The notes beneath the pieces were generated by a model. It made no database searches and was not told where the DNA came from. It saw nothing but the letters and a program-made list of their open reading frames with translations. DNA of 64,000 nucleotides from SZUA-36 sp963727635 (lineage in GTDB: Bacteria; Pseudomonadota; Gammaproteobacteria; Xanthomonadales; SZUA-36). Within the stretch, counting starts at the first letter, position 1; each line of letters opens with the position of its first letter. The position numbers were made by a program, and so were the translations under genes. Below, in pieces: positions 18,086 to 26,205 of this stretch. The stretch lies in assembly GCA_963727635.1 (NCBI GenBank), contig CAVSHP010000027.1, positions 31,255-95,254 of the forward strand, read 5' to 3'.

Positions 18086-20890
18086 ATGAAAAGAATGCTG
18101 ATTAACGCAACTCAGCCTGAAGAGTTGCGCGTGGCAATCGCTGAAGGTCAGACCCTGTTTGATCTAGACATAGAAGTACCCTCCCAGGAACAAAAGAAAT
18201 CAAACGTTTACAAGGGCAAAATCACTCGGGTTGAACCATCCCTGGAGGCCTGTTTTGTCGATTTTGGCTCATCCAGACACGGTTTTCTGCCGCTCAAGGA
18301 AATCTGTGAAAGTGCCTACGCAAAGGACGTCTCAAACAAAAGTGGCAAAGCGGCCATACGTGACCTGGTTAAAGAAGGTCAGGAGATTATCGTCCAGGTT
18401 GAAAAGGAAGAGCGTGGCAACAAGGGCGCAGCCCTGACGACTTACATTTCGCTGGCCGGGCGCTACCTGGTGCTGATGCCTACGAATCCTGATGCGGGCG
18501 GCGTATCACGACGCATCATCGGCAATGAGCGTGATCATTTACGCGAACAGTTACAAAAGGTCACGACCCCGAACAATGTCGGCATCATCATTCGTACCGC
18601 CGGTGTCGGACGGGATGCTGAAGAGCTACAGTGGGACCTCGATTACCTGCTGCAACTGTGGACGGCGATCGAGCAGGCTGCAGCCACCAAGCCTGCACCC
18701 TTCCTGATTCACCAGGAAAGCAACCTGTTCATACGTGCACTGCGTGACCACCTGCGCAATGACATTGGTGAAATCCTGATCGATAACGTCAACGTGTATA
18801 ACGACGCGCGGGAATTCATCCAGCAGGTCATGCCGCACAACCTGAACAAGTTGAAGTTGTACCAGGACCAGGTTCCGTTGTTTAACCGCTACCAGATCGA
18901 AAGCCAGATCGAGTCGGCATTCGCGCGCACCGTGCATCTGCCGTCCGGCGGCGCGGTTGTAATCGACCATACCGAAGCCCTGCTTTCCATCGATATCAAC
19001 TCCGCCCGCGCAACCAAGGGTCTGGACATCGAGGACACCGCGTTCAGCACGAACATGGAAGCAGCCAAGGAAATTGCGCGGCAGTTGCGCTTGCGGGACC
19101 TCGGCGGATTGATTGTTATTGACTTTATCGATATGACCGGTCGCAAACATCAACGTGATGTTGAAGAGTGTTTGCGCACCGCCATGCAAATCGACAAGGC
19201 CCGGGTCCAGATCGGCCGTATCTCGCGATTCGGGCTGCTCGAAATGTCACGTCAGCGACTCCGCCCATCCCTCGGTGAATCAAGCCAGGAAACCTGCCCG
19301 CGCTGTGATGGTCACGGCACCATCCGTAGCGTGGAATCGCTTGCCTTGTCCATTCTCCGCCTCGTTGAAGAAGAGGTCATGAAGGAATACACCGGGCAGA
19401 TCATTGTCCAGGCTCCAACGGAAGTGATCAATTTCCTGCACAACGAAAAGCGTTCCGCACTGGCTGAAGTTGAATCGCGTCACAAGGTTCCGATCGTCAT
19501 GCTGGCGAATCCACACCTGGTGACACCCCATTTTGAAATCCTGCGTGTCAGAAAGTCTGACGTTACCGACGCTCCAAGCTACACCCGGGTTGATCTGCCG
19601 GAAGCCCAGGTTGTCGCCAACGAGCGTACCCAGACCCACGCTACGGTGGCGGCGGGCCCAGCGGTCTCGCACATTGTGCACAACCGCCCTGCCCCTGCCC
19701 GGAGCGAGGAAAAGACACCCGGACTGTTTGCGCGTCTCGCAAAAATACTTTTCTCACACCCGAAAGAGGAGAAGAAAAGCCAAACTGCGCAAGCCAGGCA
19801 GAATGTTTCCGGCAGTGGCGCTCAGCGTAATGAGCAAAAAGAACGGCCAAGACAGCCTCAAGCCTCCAATCAGCAATCGAATCGTCGTGGTGGCAGCAAG
19901 CGTGGCGGTACTTCTTCCCAGGGTAGCGGTCAGGCATCACAAGCACAACGAAACCAGAAAAGGCAGCCGGCAAAGCAGGCAAGGCCAAGTCAAGGCAAGC
20001 CGGATCAAAAGCAATCCGCGCAGGGCAAGTCCGATCAAAAACAGCCTGTGCAGGACAAGACTGATCAAAATCGGGGTCAGCGATCCCAGCCCAGGCAGGG
20101 CAAAGATGATGCGGGCAATGTGGCATCTACCGAAGTAAACGCCCAGAATCCTGTTGCGGCTGGAGGTGAGGCTGGCGGAAATGCCAACCCCGAGCAAAAG
20201 GAAGGCGGCAGCCGACGTGGAAGTCGCAGAAGACGTTCACCTTACAAGACAGGGGGCACAAAACAACGTTCGGATTCGACGGACGCACAGCCCGAATCTG
20301 GGGCCGAAAGCGTGACGAAGACGGCCGACGCCTCCGACAAGCAGCAGTCAGCATCGGATAGCAGCAGCAATGCCGGTAAGACGAATTCCAATTCCGCAAA
20401 ACCTGAATCCGTTGATGTCACACCGGCGAGGTCCGAAAACCGTGAGCCGGCATCAAACGTCGCAGAATCACCTGCGGCCAAGGTTTCAAGTACCCAGAAC
20501 GCGGAATCCGGTGCCAATGAGTCCAGGCCTGCCGAGTCCGGACCACGTGACTCCGGTCAAACAGGCGCGGCGCCAAAAGATACTAAGCCGGCTGAAAAGA
20601 AGGTCACCGCACCCGAGCCTTCAAGCACGGCCGAAATGCCTTCAGCGCCGGCGGCAGCAGCGTCCGGCCATTCTGAAAATGCCACTGACGAAAAAGGCAA
20701 GTCCAAAAAACCTGCGACGCGTAAGAAGGCTTCGCGTAAACGGAAGGCTAAAAAGACCGCTTCAAAGTCCGTTGCAGACAAGGATGCAGCAGAGGTTCAT
20801 CAGACGGGGCCAGCCCTGTCTGCGGAAAGAGACGCAAAAGGTATTTATACCCTCAAGCCGCCACCTTCGGAACATGGCCAGAGCGAATAA
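18086..20890 (+). CDS. rne: Ribonuclease E
   Basis: RNase E is the main endoribonuclease of mRNA decay and rRNA/tRNA processing and the scaffold of the degradosome. The start (MKRMLINATQPEELRVA) follows the SD GAGGAA; an upstream in-frame ATG at 18023 has no family support. The 934-residue protein has the S1 domain (about 35-120), the 5' sensor and DNase I-like catalytic region with IDINSARAT and LRDLGGLIVIDFIDM, and the zinc-link CPRCDGHG. The C-terminal half is disordered, rich in Q, K, S and P, with a tandem decapeptide around residues 636-665 (QGKPDQKQSA type), and ends in a lysine-rich basic tract. Partner-binding motifs cannot be assigned by eye. Confidence 0.97.
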   Translation: MKRMLINATQPEELRVAIAEGQTLFDLDIEVPSQEQKKSNVYKGKITRVEPSLEACFVDFGSSRHGFLPLKEICESAYAKDVSNKSGKAAIRDLVKEGQEIIVQVEKEERGNKGAALTTYISLAGRYLVLMPTNPDAGGVSRRIIGNERDHLREQLQKVTTPNNVGIIIRTAGVGRDAEELQWDLDYLLQLWTAIEQAAATKPAPFLIHQESNLFIRALRDHLRNDIGEILIDNVNVYNDAREFIQQVMPHNLNKLKLYQDQVPLFNRYQIESQIESAFARTVHLPSGGAVVIDHTEALLSIDINSARATKGLDIEDTAFSTNMEAAKEIARQLRLRDLGGLIVIDFIDMTGRKHQRDVEECLRTAMQIDKARVQIGRISRFGLLEMSRQRLRPSLGESSQETCPRCDGHGTIRSVESLALSILRLVEEEVMKEYTGQIIVQAPTEVINFLHNEKRSALAEVESRHKVPIVMLANPHLVTPHFEILRVRKSDVTDAPSYTRVDLPEAQVVANERTQTHATVAAGPAVSHIVHNRPAPARSEEKTPGLFARLAKILFSHPKEEKKSQTAQARQNVSGSGAQRNEQKERPRQPQASNQQSNRRGGSKRGGTSSQGSGQASQAQRNQKRQPAKQARPSQGKPDQKQSAQGKSDQKQPVQDKTDQNRGQRSQPRQGKDDAGNVASTEVNAQNPVAAGGEAGGNANPEQKEGGSRRGSRRRRSPYKTGGTKQRSDSTDAQPESGAESVTKTADASDKQQSASDSSSNAGKTNSNSAKPESVDVTPARSENREPASNVAESPAAKVSSTQNAESGANESRPAESGPRDSGQTGAAPKDTKPAEKKVTAPEPSSTAEMPSAPAAAASGHSENATDEKGKSKKPATRKKASRKRKAKKTASKSVADKDAAEVHQTGPALSAERDAKGIYTLKPPPSEHGQSE

Positions 20891-20920
20891 ACAGTCCTGA
20901 CCAACTTTAAAATCAGACAT

Positions 20921-20946
20921 GTGCGGCCGGAACCAACCGGCCGCAC
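20921..20946. terminator. Hairpin between convergent rne and response-regulator gene
   Basis: A perfect 10-base-pair stem (GTGCGGCCGG with its complement) and six-base loop lies 31 bases after rne and 49 bases after the end of the convergent regulator gene. No long T-run follows on either strand, so it may act with Rho or as a 3'-end stabiliser rather than as a classic terminator. Confidence 0.55.
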
Positions 20947-20994
20947 ACGATTGACGCGATTTTTACTTCCGGTGTTGCAGTCCGTCAGCGCAGA

Positions 20995-21636
20995 TCAGGC
21001 ACTTTCGAGCAAACCGTAACGCATGGCCATACGCACCAGTTCAACTTCACTGCGCGCACCCAGTTTGCCCAGTATCCGGTACTTGTAAGTAGATACGGTT
21101 TTGGGACTCAAACACATCAGGGATGCGATATCCGGTATACGGCGACCGTCAGTCAGCTTCAACATCACCTCCATCTCCCGTGCCGATAGGTCTTCAAATG
21201 GAGATTCGCTGGCAGAACCGGTCAACATTGAAAGCGCCAGTTGCTTTGCGGCCTCACTGCCAATGTAGCGTTGGCCTCCGGCAACAACCTTAATGGCGTG
21301 CAGCAATTCCTCAGCCTCGCAATCGCGGGTTATATAGCCACTCGCGCCGGCATCCATCAGACGCGTGGGATATGGAGGCTTGGCGTGCACCGCCAGCACG
21401 ATGATCCTGGCATCAGGATGGCTGCGCCTGAGCTTCCGGGTCATCTCAAATCCCGTCAGGCCGGGCAAATTGATACTGAGTAAAATGACATCCGGCCGAC
21501 TTTTCCGGCAACGGCTGAGCGCTGCCTCCCCCGAAGATGCCTCTGTGATTTGTGTAATTTCGCTGTTTCGATCGAGAATATGTCTTAATCCCGTCCGGAC
21601 CAGCGCCTGATCATCGATAATGAGTATTTGAATCAT
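20995..21636 (-). CDS. LuxR/UvrY-family response regulator with a degenerate receiver
   Basis: The 213-residue protein has an N-terminal receiver domain and a C-terminal LuxR/NarL-type helix-turn-helix (LSAREMEVMLKLTDGRRIPDIA... to KLGARSEVELVRMA), resembling UvrY/GacA. The acidic pocket residues Asp8 and Asp9 are kept. The phospho-acceptor position in LLSINLPG is Ser54 instead of Asp, the conserved Thr/Ser is Ala (VLAVH) and the conserved Lys is Arg (GYITRD). It therefore probably cannot be phosphorylated in the usual way. Unlike enterobacterial uvrY it is not next to uvrC. It is monocistronic and convergent with rne. Function is unknown beyond DNA binding. Confidence 0.88.
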   Translation of the reverse strand: MIQILIIDDQALVRTGLRHILDRNSEITQITEASSGEAALSRCRKSRPDVILLSINLPGLTGFEMTRKLRRSHPDARIIVLAVHAKPPYPTRLMDAGASGYITRDCEAEELLHAIKVVAGGQRYIGSEAAKQLALSMLTGSASESPFEDLSAREMEVMLKLTDGRRIPDIASLMCLSPKTVSTYKYRILGKLGARSEVELVRMAMRYGLLESA

Positions 21637-21770
21637 GACTTCCCCCCTTGGATTGATTCAGATTTTGAGTGTTTGTCCCTGACCCGCTCCCCCTTGAGAC
21701 GGTAAATCCGTGATCCACGCGCTTTGTAATGGAACATGGATTACCTAAACTATAGACACGGGAGTTAAAT

Positions 21771-21890
21771 ATGTCGACCTGTGATGAGAATATCTTTCAT
21801 TTCGAGCAGATTCCCTACATGCCTTTCATCAACTGCAGGTTCCAGGTATCAATTGCGCAAGGCCTGACGTCGAATATCCATTTGTATTGA
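21771..21890 (+). CDS. Possible small protein of 39 residues
   Basis: An ATG preceded by GGGAG at a seven-base spacing opens a 39-codon frame beginning MSTCDENIFHFEQ and ending LTSNIHLY. It lies in the 318-base gap between the divergent regulator and methyltransferase genes, and no other feature is evident in that gap. I recognise no family. The good ribosome-binding site is the main support; the frame is short enough to be chance. Confidence 0.35.
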   Translation: MSTCDENIFHFEQIPYMPFINCRFQVSIAQGLTSNIHLY

Positions 21891-21954
21891 TATTCACAGT
21901 TGCAATACCCGTATTTTGACGCATAATTAATTTGTAACCATAAGGGGGGGACGC

Positions 21955-22758
21955 ATGAAAACGTTGCACTTCGCGCCTGAAGTAACCGACGAACTGGTAA
22001 GGACACACGAGCAGTACCTGGTGCCTGCCGTTTACGCGCAATGGGCCGCCAGGGTGGCTGAGATCGCAGAGATCGAACGCGGCCAGCATGTTCTCGATGT
22101 CGCCTGTGGTACCGGCTCGCTGGCCCGCGCAGCCCAACTTGAAGCCGGTCTTACCGGCAAGGTCGTCGGACTCGATTTGAGCGAGAAAATGCTTGAATCA
22201 GCCGGTAGGCAATCCCGTTTGGTTGACTGGCAGATCGGCGACGCTGCTGCCATGCCTTTCGAAAACAATTGTTTCGACCGTGTCTTGTGCCAGTTCTCGC
22301 TGATGTTTATAGCCAACCGCGTGGCAACGATCAAGGAAATGCTTCGGGTATGCAAGCCTGACGGACTCGCTGTAATGGCCATCTGGGGGTCACTGCAACA
22401 TGGCAGCGCCTATGACGAACTGATCAGGCTAATCGGAAAATTCTCTGGCGCACACGCGGCGAAGAAGCTTGCCTTACCCTGGGATCTTGGAAAACCCGGC
22501 GTAATGGATGCGCTGTTGCTGTCCTCCGGTGTCAATGAATACGTGTGTCACGAACGGGTCGGCCAGGCCCGTTATCCTTCGATACGCGCGTTTGTTGAAA
22601 CCCACCTGCGGCTGGCAGGAGAATTTGACAACTTGAATCCTCAGGCCCTCCGGGAATTATTGAACACAGCTGATGTGCAATTGCGTCCGTTCGTTTCACC
22701 CGGTGGACAATTGATTGCACACTTGAATGCAAACATATTTGCGGTCAGGAATGTTTGA
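21955..22758 (+). CDS. Class I SAM-dependent methyltransferase (UbiE-like)
   Basis: The 267-residue protein carries the SAM-binding motif VLDVACGTGSLARAA (near residues 45-59), an acidic VVGLDLSEKML and the post-II motif GDAAAMPFENNCFDRVLCQFSL, all typical of the UbiE/Methyltransf_11 group that acts on small molecules and quinones. The segment after residue 150 is unlike UbiE itself. It stands alone between a regulator and a DUF2845 gene; the substrate is unknown. SD AAGGGGGG precedes the start. Confidence 0.83.
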   Translation: MKTLHFAPEVTDELVRTHEQYLVPAVYAQWAARVAEIAEIERGQHVLDVACGTGSLARAAQLEAGLTGKVVGLDLSEKMLESAGRQSRLVDWQIGDAAAMPFENNCFDRVLCQFSLMFIANRVATIKEMLRVCKPDGLAVMAIWGSLQHGSAYDELIRLIGKFSGAHAAKKLALPWDLGKPGVMDALLLSSGVNEYVCHERVGQARYPSIRAFVETHLRLAGEFDNLNPQALRELLNTADVQLRPFVSPGGQLIAHLNANIFAVRNV

Positions 22759-22835
22759 ACCCGTGTTGTCGGTTTTTCCGGCCAGGTTCCAGGTGTTCGG
22801 AGATAAAGTGTTTTATTAGCGTCCAGTCGCTGATT

Positions 22836-23120
22836 TCAATCTACACGTATCTTGACTACCGTACCGCTTCGAACGGACACGATCATGTCGTTTTTCCCCC
22901 GACGCTGGTATACCCAGTTCGATACGGCCACGTTTGACTGCTGGCCCCTGTCATTTATGCTTTCCTTGCTGCTGAACTTCCTGACCGGTTTGCCACACTT
23001 TTTTATCAGCGTGTTGCTCGTGTCACCGGCTTTCACAATTTTTCTGCCACATCTGAAACTGTCTGCGAACCCAGCGCCGGACAGGAATATGAACACCATG
23101 AATATGAGTAACTTTCGCAT
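22836..23120 (-). CDS. DUF2845-type secreted protein, 94 aa
   Basis: A signal peptide (MRKLLIFMVFIFLSGAGFAD) is followed by a small domain beginning SFRCGRKIVKAGDTSNTLIKKCGKP, the DUF2845 pattern in which two cysteines bracket a G-D-s segment. The domain ends with SVRSGTVVKIRVD. The ATG follows GGAGAG. The protein is probably periplasmic. Family function is unknown. A longer in-frame start at 23249 exists but would bury the signal peptide. Confidence 0.75.
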   Translation of the reverse strand: MRKLLIFMVFIFLSGAGFADSFRCGRKIVKAGDTSNTLIKKCGKPVRKFSSKESINDRGQQSNVAVSNWVYQRRGKNDMIVSVRSGTVVKIRVD

Positions 23121-23273
23121 CTCTCCATACACCTCTTTCGTCTTGTTGAACCATGCTAGAACCTGCCCGGCCTGTTGAACACCGGTGATCTGGGACAGGT
23201 GATGTCGGAAAAGTTCGATGCGCTCGTGCAAAAAACGCTCCCGGCTCACTGTTATTCCACTAAATCCGGAAGG

Positions 23274-23382
23274 GACGCTGGGGGTGGGTAGTTATTACCA
23301 GGACTCGCTAGTCACATCCATGTGGCGCGGACTCGACATCCTGTCTCGTACGGTCCTGGTAATAACTACCCACCCCAGCGTC
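23274..23382. repeat. Palindromic repeat unit 1 (30-base inverted arms)
   Basis: Arms at 23274-23304 and 23353-23382 are inverted copies identical apart from one extra G in a G-run of the left arm. They enclose 48 bases holding a second palindrome, CACATCCATGTG (23313-23324). There is no reading frame or transposase. It could be a miniature mobile element or a large REP-like unit. Confidence 0.8.
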
Positions 23383-23446
23383 TGGCAACCACCGTGCAAA
23401 CCCTTCAAAAACTATTGACCGATGACTACCCGCGTAGCCGAGGGTG

Positions 23447-23577
23447 TGCATTACCTTTCTTCAGGACCGTTATGTTCAGGATGAACGGTACTTCGCGATG
23501 GAGCACATGGATGTGCGACGCGAAGCCTCACTGAGGCCACATATGCGACTTGTGGTGTCCTGAAGAAAGGTAATGCA
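23447..23577. repeat. Palindromic repeat unit 2 (21-base inverted arms)
   Basis: Arms at 23447-23467 and 23557-23577 are exact inverted copies, both ending inward in AGGAC like unit 1. The interior has a nested hairpin (CTTCGCG with its complement) around the palindrome CACATGGATGTG (23504-23515), which is the reverse complement form of nearly the same core as in unit 1. The two units are therefore probably members of one repeat family. Confidence 0.8.
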
Positions 23578-23651
23578 TGGCCTTGGCGCCCATGCCGAAA
23601 TCGAAACAAGGTCAAATCGTGGTCGCCACCTAGCAAAGTGGTATGGTGCTT

Positions 23652-23708
23652 TCAAATAAAAAACCCGCCGGGTGGCGGGTTATTTATTTGGCGGAGAGGG
23701 TGGGATTT
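23652..23708. repeat. Direct repeat copy A: tRNA-Ser 3' end plus terminator
   Basis: These 57 bases are identical to 23840-23896, which contain the tRNA-Ser terminator and the last 20 bases of the tRNA including CCA. This upstream copy is thus a detached tRNA 3' end. The 131 bases between the copies hold small hairpins (AACCGGC with its complement near 23768-23787) and GTACATCCGTGTAC, similar to the cores of the two palindromic units. Confidence 0.9.
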
Positions 23709-23839
23709 ATTCGGTACATCCGTGTACCTCACCCTTCGGGTCGCCTCGCCTTGCTCGGCGCGTCCAAACCGGCTCTCCTGCCGGTTTGTTGAACCCACGG
23801 GCCGCTATGCGGCAGTGGCTTCACCCAACACCATGTCAG

Positions 23840-23896
23840 TCAAATAAAAAACCCGCCGGGTGGCGGGTTATTTATTTGGCGGAGAGGGTGGGATTT
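23840..23896. repeat. Direct repeat copy B: includes the 3' end of the intact tRNA-Ser
   Basis: This copy is exactly 188 bases downstream of copy A. It covers the terminator and the 3' terminal 20 bases of the functional tRNA gene. Duplicated tRNA 3' ends are a usual scar of site-specific integration, but slippage or recombination during tRNA gene duplication would leave the same pattern. Confidence 0.9.
23841..23870 (-). terminator. Intrinsic terminator of tRNA-Ser
   Basis: On the minus strand, just after the tRNA, a hairpin with arms CCCGCC and GGCGGG is followed by TTTTTT. It is a strong, classical terminator. An exact copy lies at 23653-23682. Confidence 0.88.
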
Positions 23897-23967
23897 GAAC
23901 CCACGAAGGGCTATTAACCCTTGCCGGTTTTCAAGACCGGTGCATTCAACCGCTCTGCCACCTCTCC
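23877..23967 (-). tRNA. tRNA-Ser (anticodon UGA)
   Basis: The 91-base gene begins GGAGAGGTGGCAGAG and ends CTCTCCGCCA, with CCA encoded. The seven-pair acceptor stem, the anticodon loop CTTGAAA (TGA at 23931-23933 in complement), the long variable arm (AAGGGTTAATAGCCCTT) typical of serine tRNAs and the T-loop GTTCAAATC are all present. It reads UCA codons, and by wobble probably UCG. It is followed by its own terminator and precedes the repeat island. Confidence 0.97.
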
Positions 23968-24175
23968 AAAACTTGCGGCAAATATCGAGACGCGCAGAAT
24001 ACAGAAAAACGGTCGTGTGTACCACCCCTGTCCAAAGACATATGACAGTTATTTTAAAGTGCTATAAGATAGGTGCTCAAGTTGGTCCAGGACACCCTCG
24101 GGTATTGAACTAACGGAAAAATGCCATATCTTAATAACTACCGAACCGAACATTAAATGGAGACTTAGCCAAAAC

Positions 24176-24848
24176 ATGAATCAATCACAATACAGAACCG
24201 CATCTTTGCCTATGCCGGCGGTGGCCATGAACAAGGTATTACGCAATACCTATGCCCTGCTTTCAATGACATTGCTGTTTTCTGCCGTGATGGCAGGTGT
24301 GGCCATGGCGCTCAACTGGCCCTATCCAGGTCCAATGATCGTACTGGTCGGTTATTTTGGTTTGCTGTTCCTCACCACCAAGTTGCGCAATAGCGCATGG
24401 GGTATTCTTTCCGTATTTGCATTGACAGGTTTTATGGGTGTCACACTGGGCCCGATTATCAATATGTATCTTTACCAGTTTGGCAATGGCAGTGAAATTG
24501 TCATGATGGCGCTTGGCGGTACCGGGGTCATATTTCTCGCCATGTCCGGCCTGGCATTGACCAGCAAGCGGGATTTCTCCTTTATGGGCAAATTCCTCGC
24601 CATCGGTATCCTGGTTGCGTTCCTCGCCGTCAATCGGCAACTTGTTCTTCCAGTTACCGGCACTTGGACTGGCTGTTTCCAGCATGTTCATCCTGTTGAT
24701 GGCGGGTCTGATCCTTTACCAGACACAACAGATCATCCGTGGCGGTGAAACCAATTACATCATGGCTACGGTGACCCTGTTCGTCAGCGTGTTTAACCTG
24801 TTCACCAGTTTGTTAAACATCCTGGGTATGGGTTTTGGCGACGATTAA
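24176..24848 (+). CDS. Bax inhibitor-1 / YccA family membrane protein (one frameshift)
   Basis: The product is a seven-helix inner-membrane protein of the UPF0005/BI-1 family; E. coli YccA modulates FtsH proteolysis. The first reading frame runs to about 24633 (…GILVAFLAV) and the second continues with IGNLFFQLPALGLAVSSM and the C-terminal GLILYQTQQIIRGGETNYI, which is strongly conserved. Removing one A from AA at 24632-24633 restores a 223-residue protein. A consensus error is the likely cause. A bidirectional terminator follows. Confidence 0.88.
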
Positions 24849-24865
24849 TACCGCGAGCTTAGAAA

Positions 24866-24899
24866 TAAAAAAAGACCCGCTTGATGCGGGTCTTTTTTT
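24866..24899. terminator. Bidirectional intrinsic terminator between yccA-like gene and serS
   Basis: A seven-pair stem (GACCCGC with GCGGGTC, 24874-24892) is flanked by A7 on the left and T7 on the right, so it can stop transcription from both convergent genes. Confidence 0.92.
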
Positions 24900-24927
24900 G
24901 TCCTGGCTTTTTTCTACAAGTCAGGAT

Positions 24928-26205
24928 TCAGGGGGTAAGCACGTCCAGTCCGCCCATATAGGGTCTCAAGACTTCCGGAATCCGGATCGATCCATCCCGT
25001 TGCTGGTAGTTTTCCAAAACTGCAATCAGCGTTCGCCCGACCGCCAGTCCTGAACCATTCAAGGTGTGAACCAGTTCGGTCTTGCCGGTTTCCGGGTTAC
25101 GCACCCTCGCCTTCATCCTACGCGCCTGGAAATCACTGCAATTGCTGCAGGACGAAATCTCACGATAAGTCCCCTGCCCGGGCAGCCAGACTTCGATATC
25201 ATAGGTTTTGGCGGCGGAAAATCCCATGTCGCCCGTACATAACACGATCGTCCGGTAGGCCAGCTTCAGTTTTTGCAGAATCTTCTCGGCGTGGCCCACC
25301 AGTTCCTCGTGCGCCTGCTCGGATTTATCCGCTTGTACGATATGCACCAGTTCGACCTTTTCAAACTGGTGCTGGCGGATCATACCGCGGGTATCCTGGC
25401 CTGCCGAACCCGCCTCACGACGGAAACAGGGTGTTTGCGCCACGTATTTAAGTGGTAAATCATCGCTGCTGAAAATCTGGTCGGCTGCAAGATTTGTCAC
25501 CGGCACTTCTGCCGTGGGCACCAGGTACCTCGGCGGGTCGTCGGTGGTGGCGAATGCGTCGTCAGCAAACTTGGGTAGCTGGCCGGTACCCTGCATGGTT
25601 TCCGCCTTGACGAGGTAAGGCACATAGACCTCGGTATAGCCGTGCTCCCCGGTGTGCACGTCCAGCATGAACTGGGCAAGTGCCCGATGCAGACGTGCGA
25701 AGGACGATTTCAACAAAGTGAAACGCGCCCCTGCGAGTTTTGCAGCGGCTTCGGCATCCATATTTTTGTGCAACTCACCCAGTTCCACGTGATCCCTGGG
25801 TTGAAAATCGAATTCCGGTGGCAGACCCCATTTGCGCAACTCGACATTTTCACTCTCGCCGGCGCCAACCGGGACATCGGCCGCCGCGAGATTGGGGATA
25901 TCCAGCAGCCATGCAGTCTGCTCGTCACGAACCTCCCTGAACTCGCCTTCGAGGGCCTTAAGATCGTCACCCAACTTTGCCACTGAAGCCAGCAAAGGTT
26001 GAATATCCGCGCCACTCGCCTTGGCTTGGCCAATGGATTTGGCGCTGGAATTACGCAGGCTTTGGAGTTCCTCAACCTCCATTTGCAGCTTTTTACGACG
26101 CGCTTCGAGCGCCTCGTAGGCGGCGGCATCCAGGGTATATCCACGCGCTTTGAGCGCCGCGACGGTGGCATCCAGGTCGTATCTCAAAATTTGATGATCA
26201 AGCAT
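24928..26205 (-). CDS. serS: Seryl-tRNA synthetase
   Basis: This class II synthetase charges tRNA-Ser. The 425-residue protein has the N-terminal coiled-coil arm (about residues 30-100) that grips the long variable arm, class II motif 2 (FRREAGSAGQDTRGMIRQHQF) and motif 3 (LNGSGLAVGRTLIAVLEN). Its start codon overlaps the end of lolA. A tRNA-Ser gene lies 1 kb away, probably by coincidence. Confidence 0.98.
   Translation of the reverse strand: MLDHQILRYDLDATVAALKARGYTLDAAAYEALEARRKKLQMEVEELQSLRNSSAKSIGQAKASGADIQPLLASVAKLGDDLKALEGEFREVRDEQTAWLLDIPNLAAADVPVGAGESENVELRKWGLPPEFDFQPRDHVELGELHKNMDAEAAAKLAGARFTLLKSSFARLHRALAQFMLDVHTGEHGYTEVYVPYLVKAETMQGTGQLPKFADDAFATTDDPPRYLVPTAEVPVTNLAADQIFSSDDLPLKYVAQTPCFRREAGSAGQDTRGMIRQHQFEKVELVHIVQADKSEQAHEELVGHAEKILQKLKLAYRTIVLCTGDMGFSAAKTYDIEVWLPGQGTYREISSCSNCSDFQARRMKARVRNPETGKTELVHTLNGSGLAVGRTLIAVLENYQQRDGSIRIPEVLRPYMGGLDVLTP

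Noticed and set aside
23274..23896. CRISPR array or retron at the repeat island
   Set aside because: The repeats are inverted pairs of different sequence with no regular spacers, and no cas or reverse transcriptase gene is nearby.
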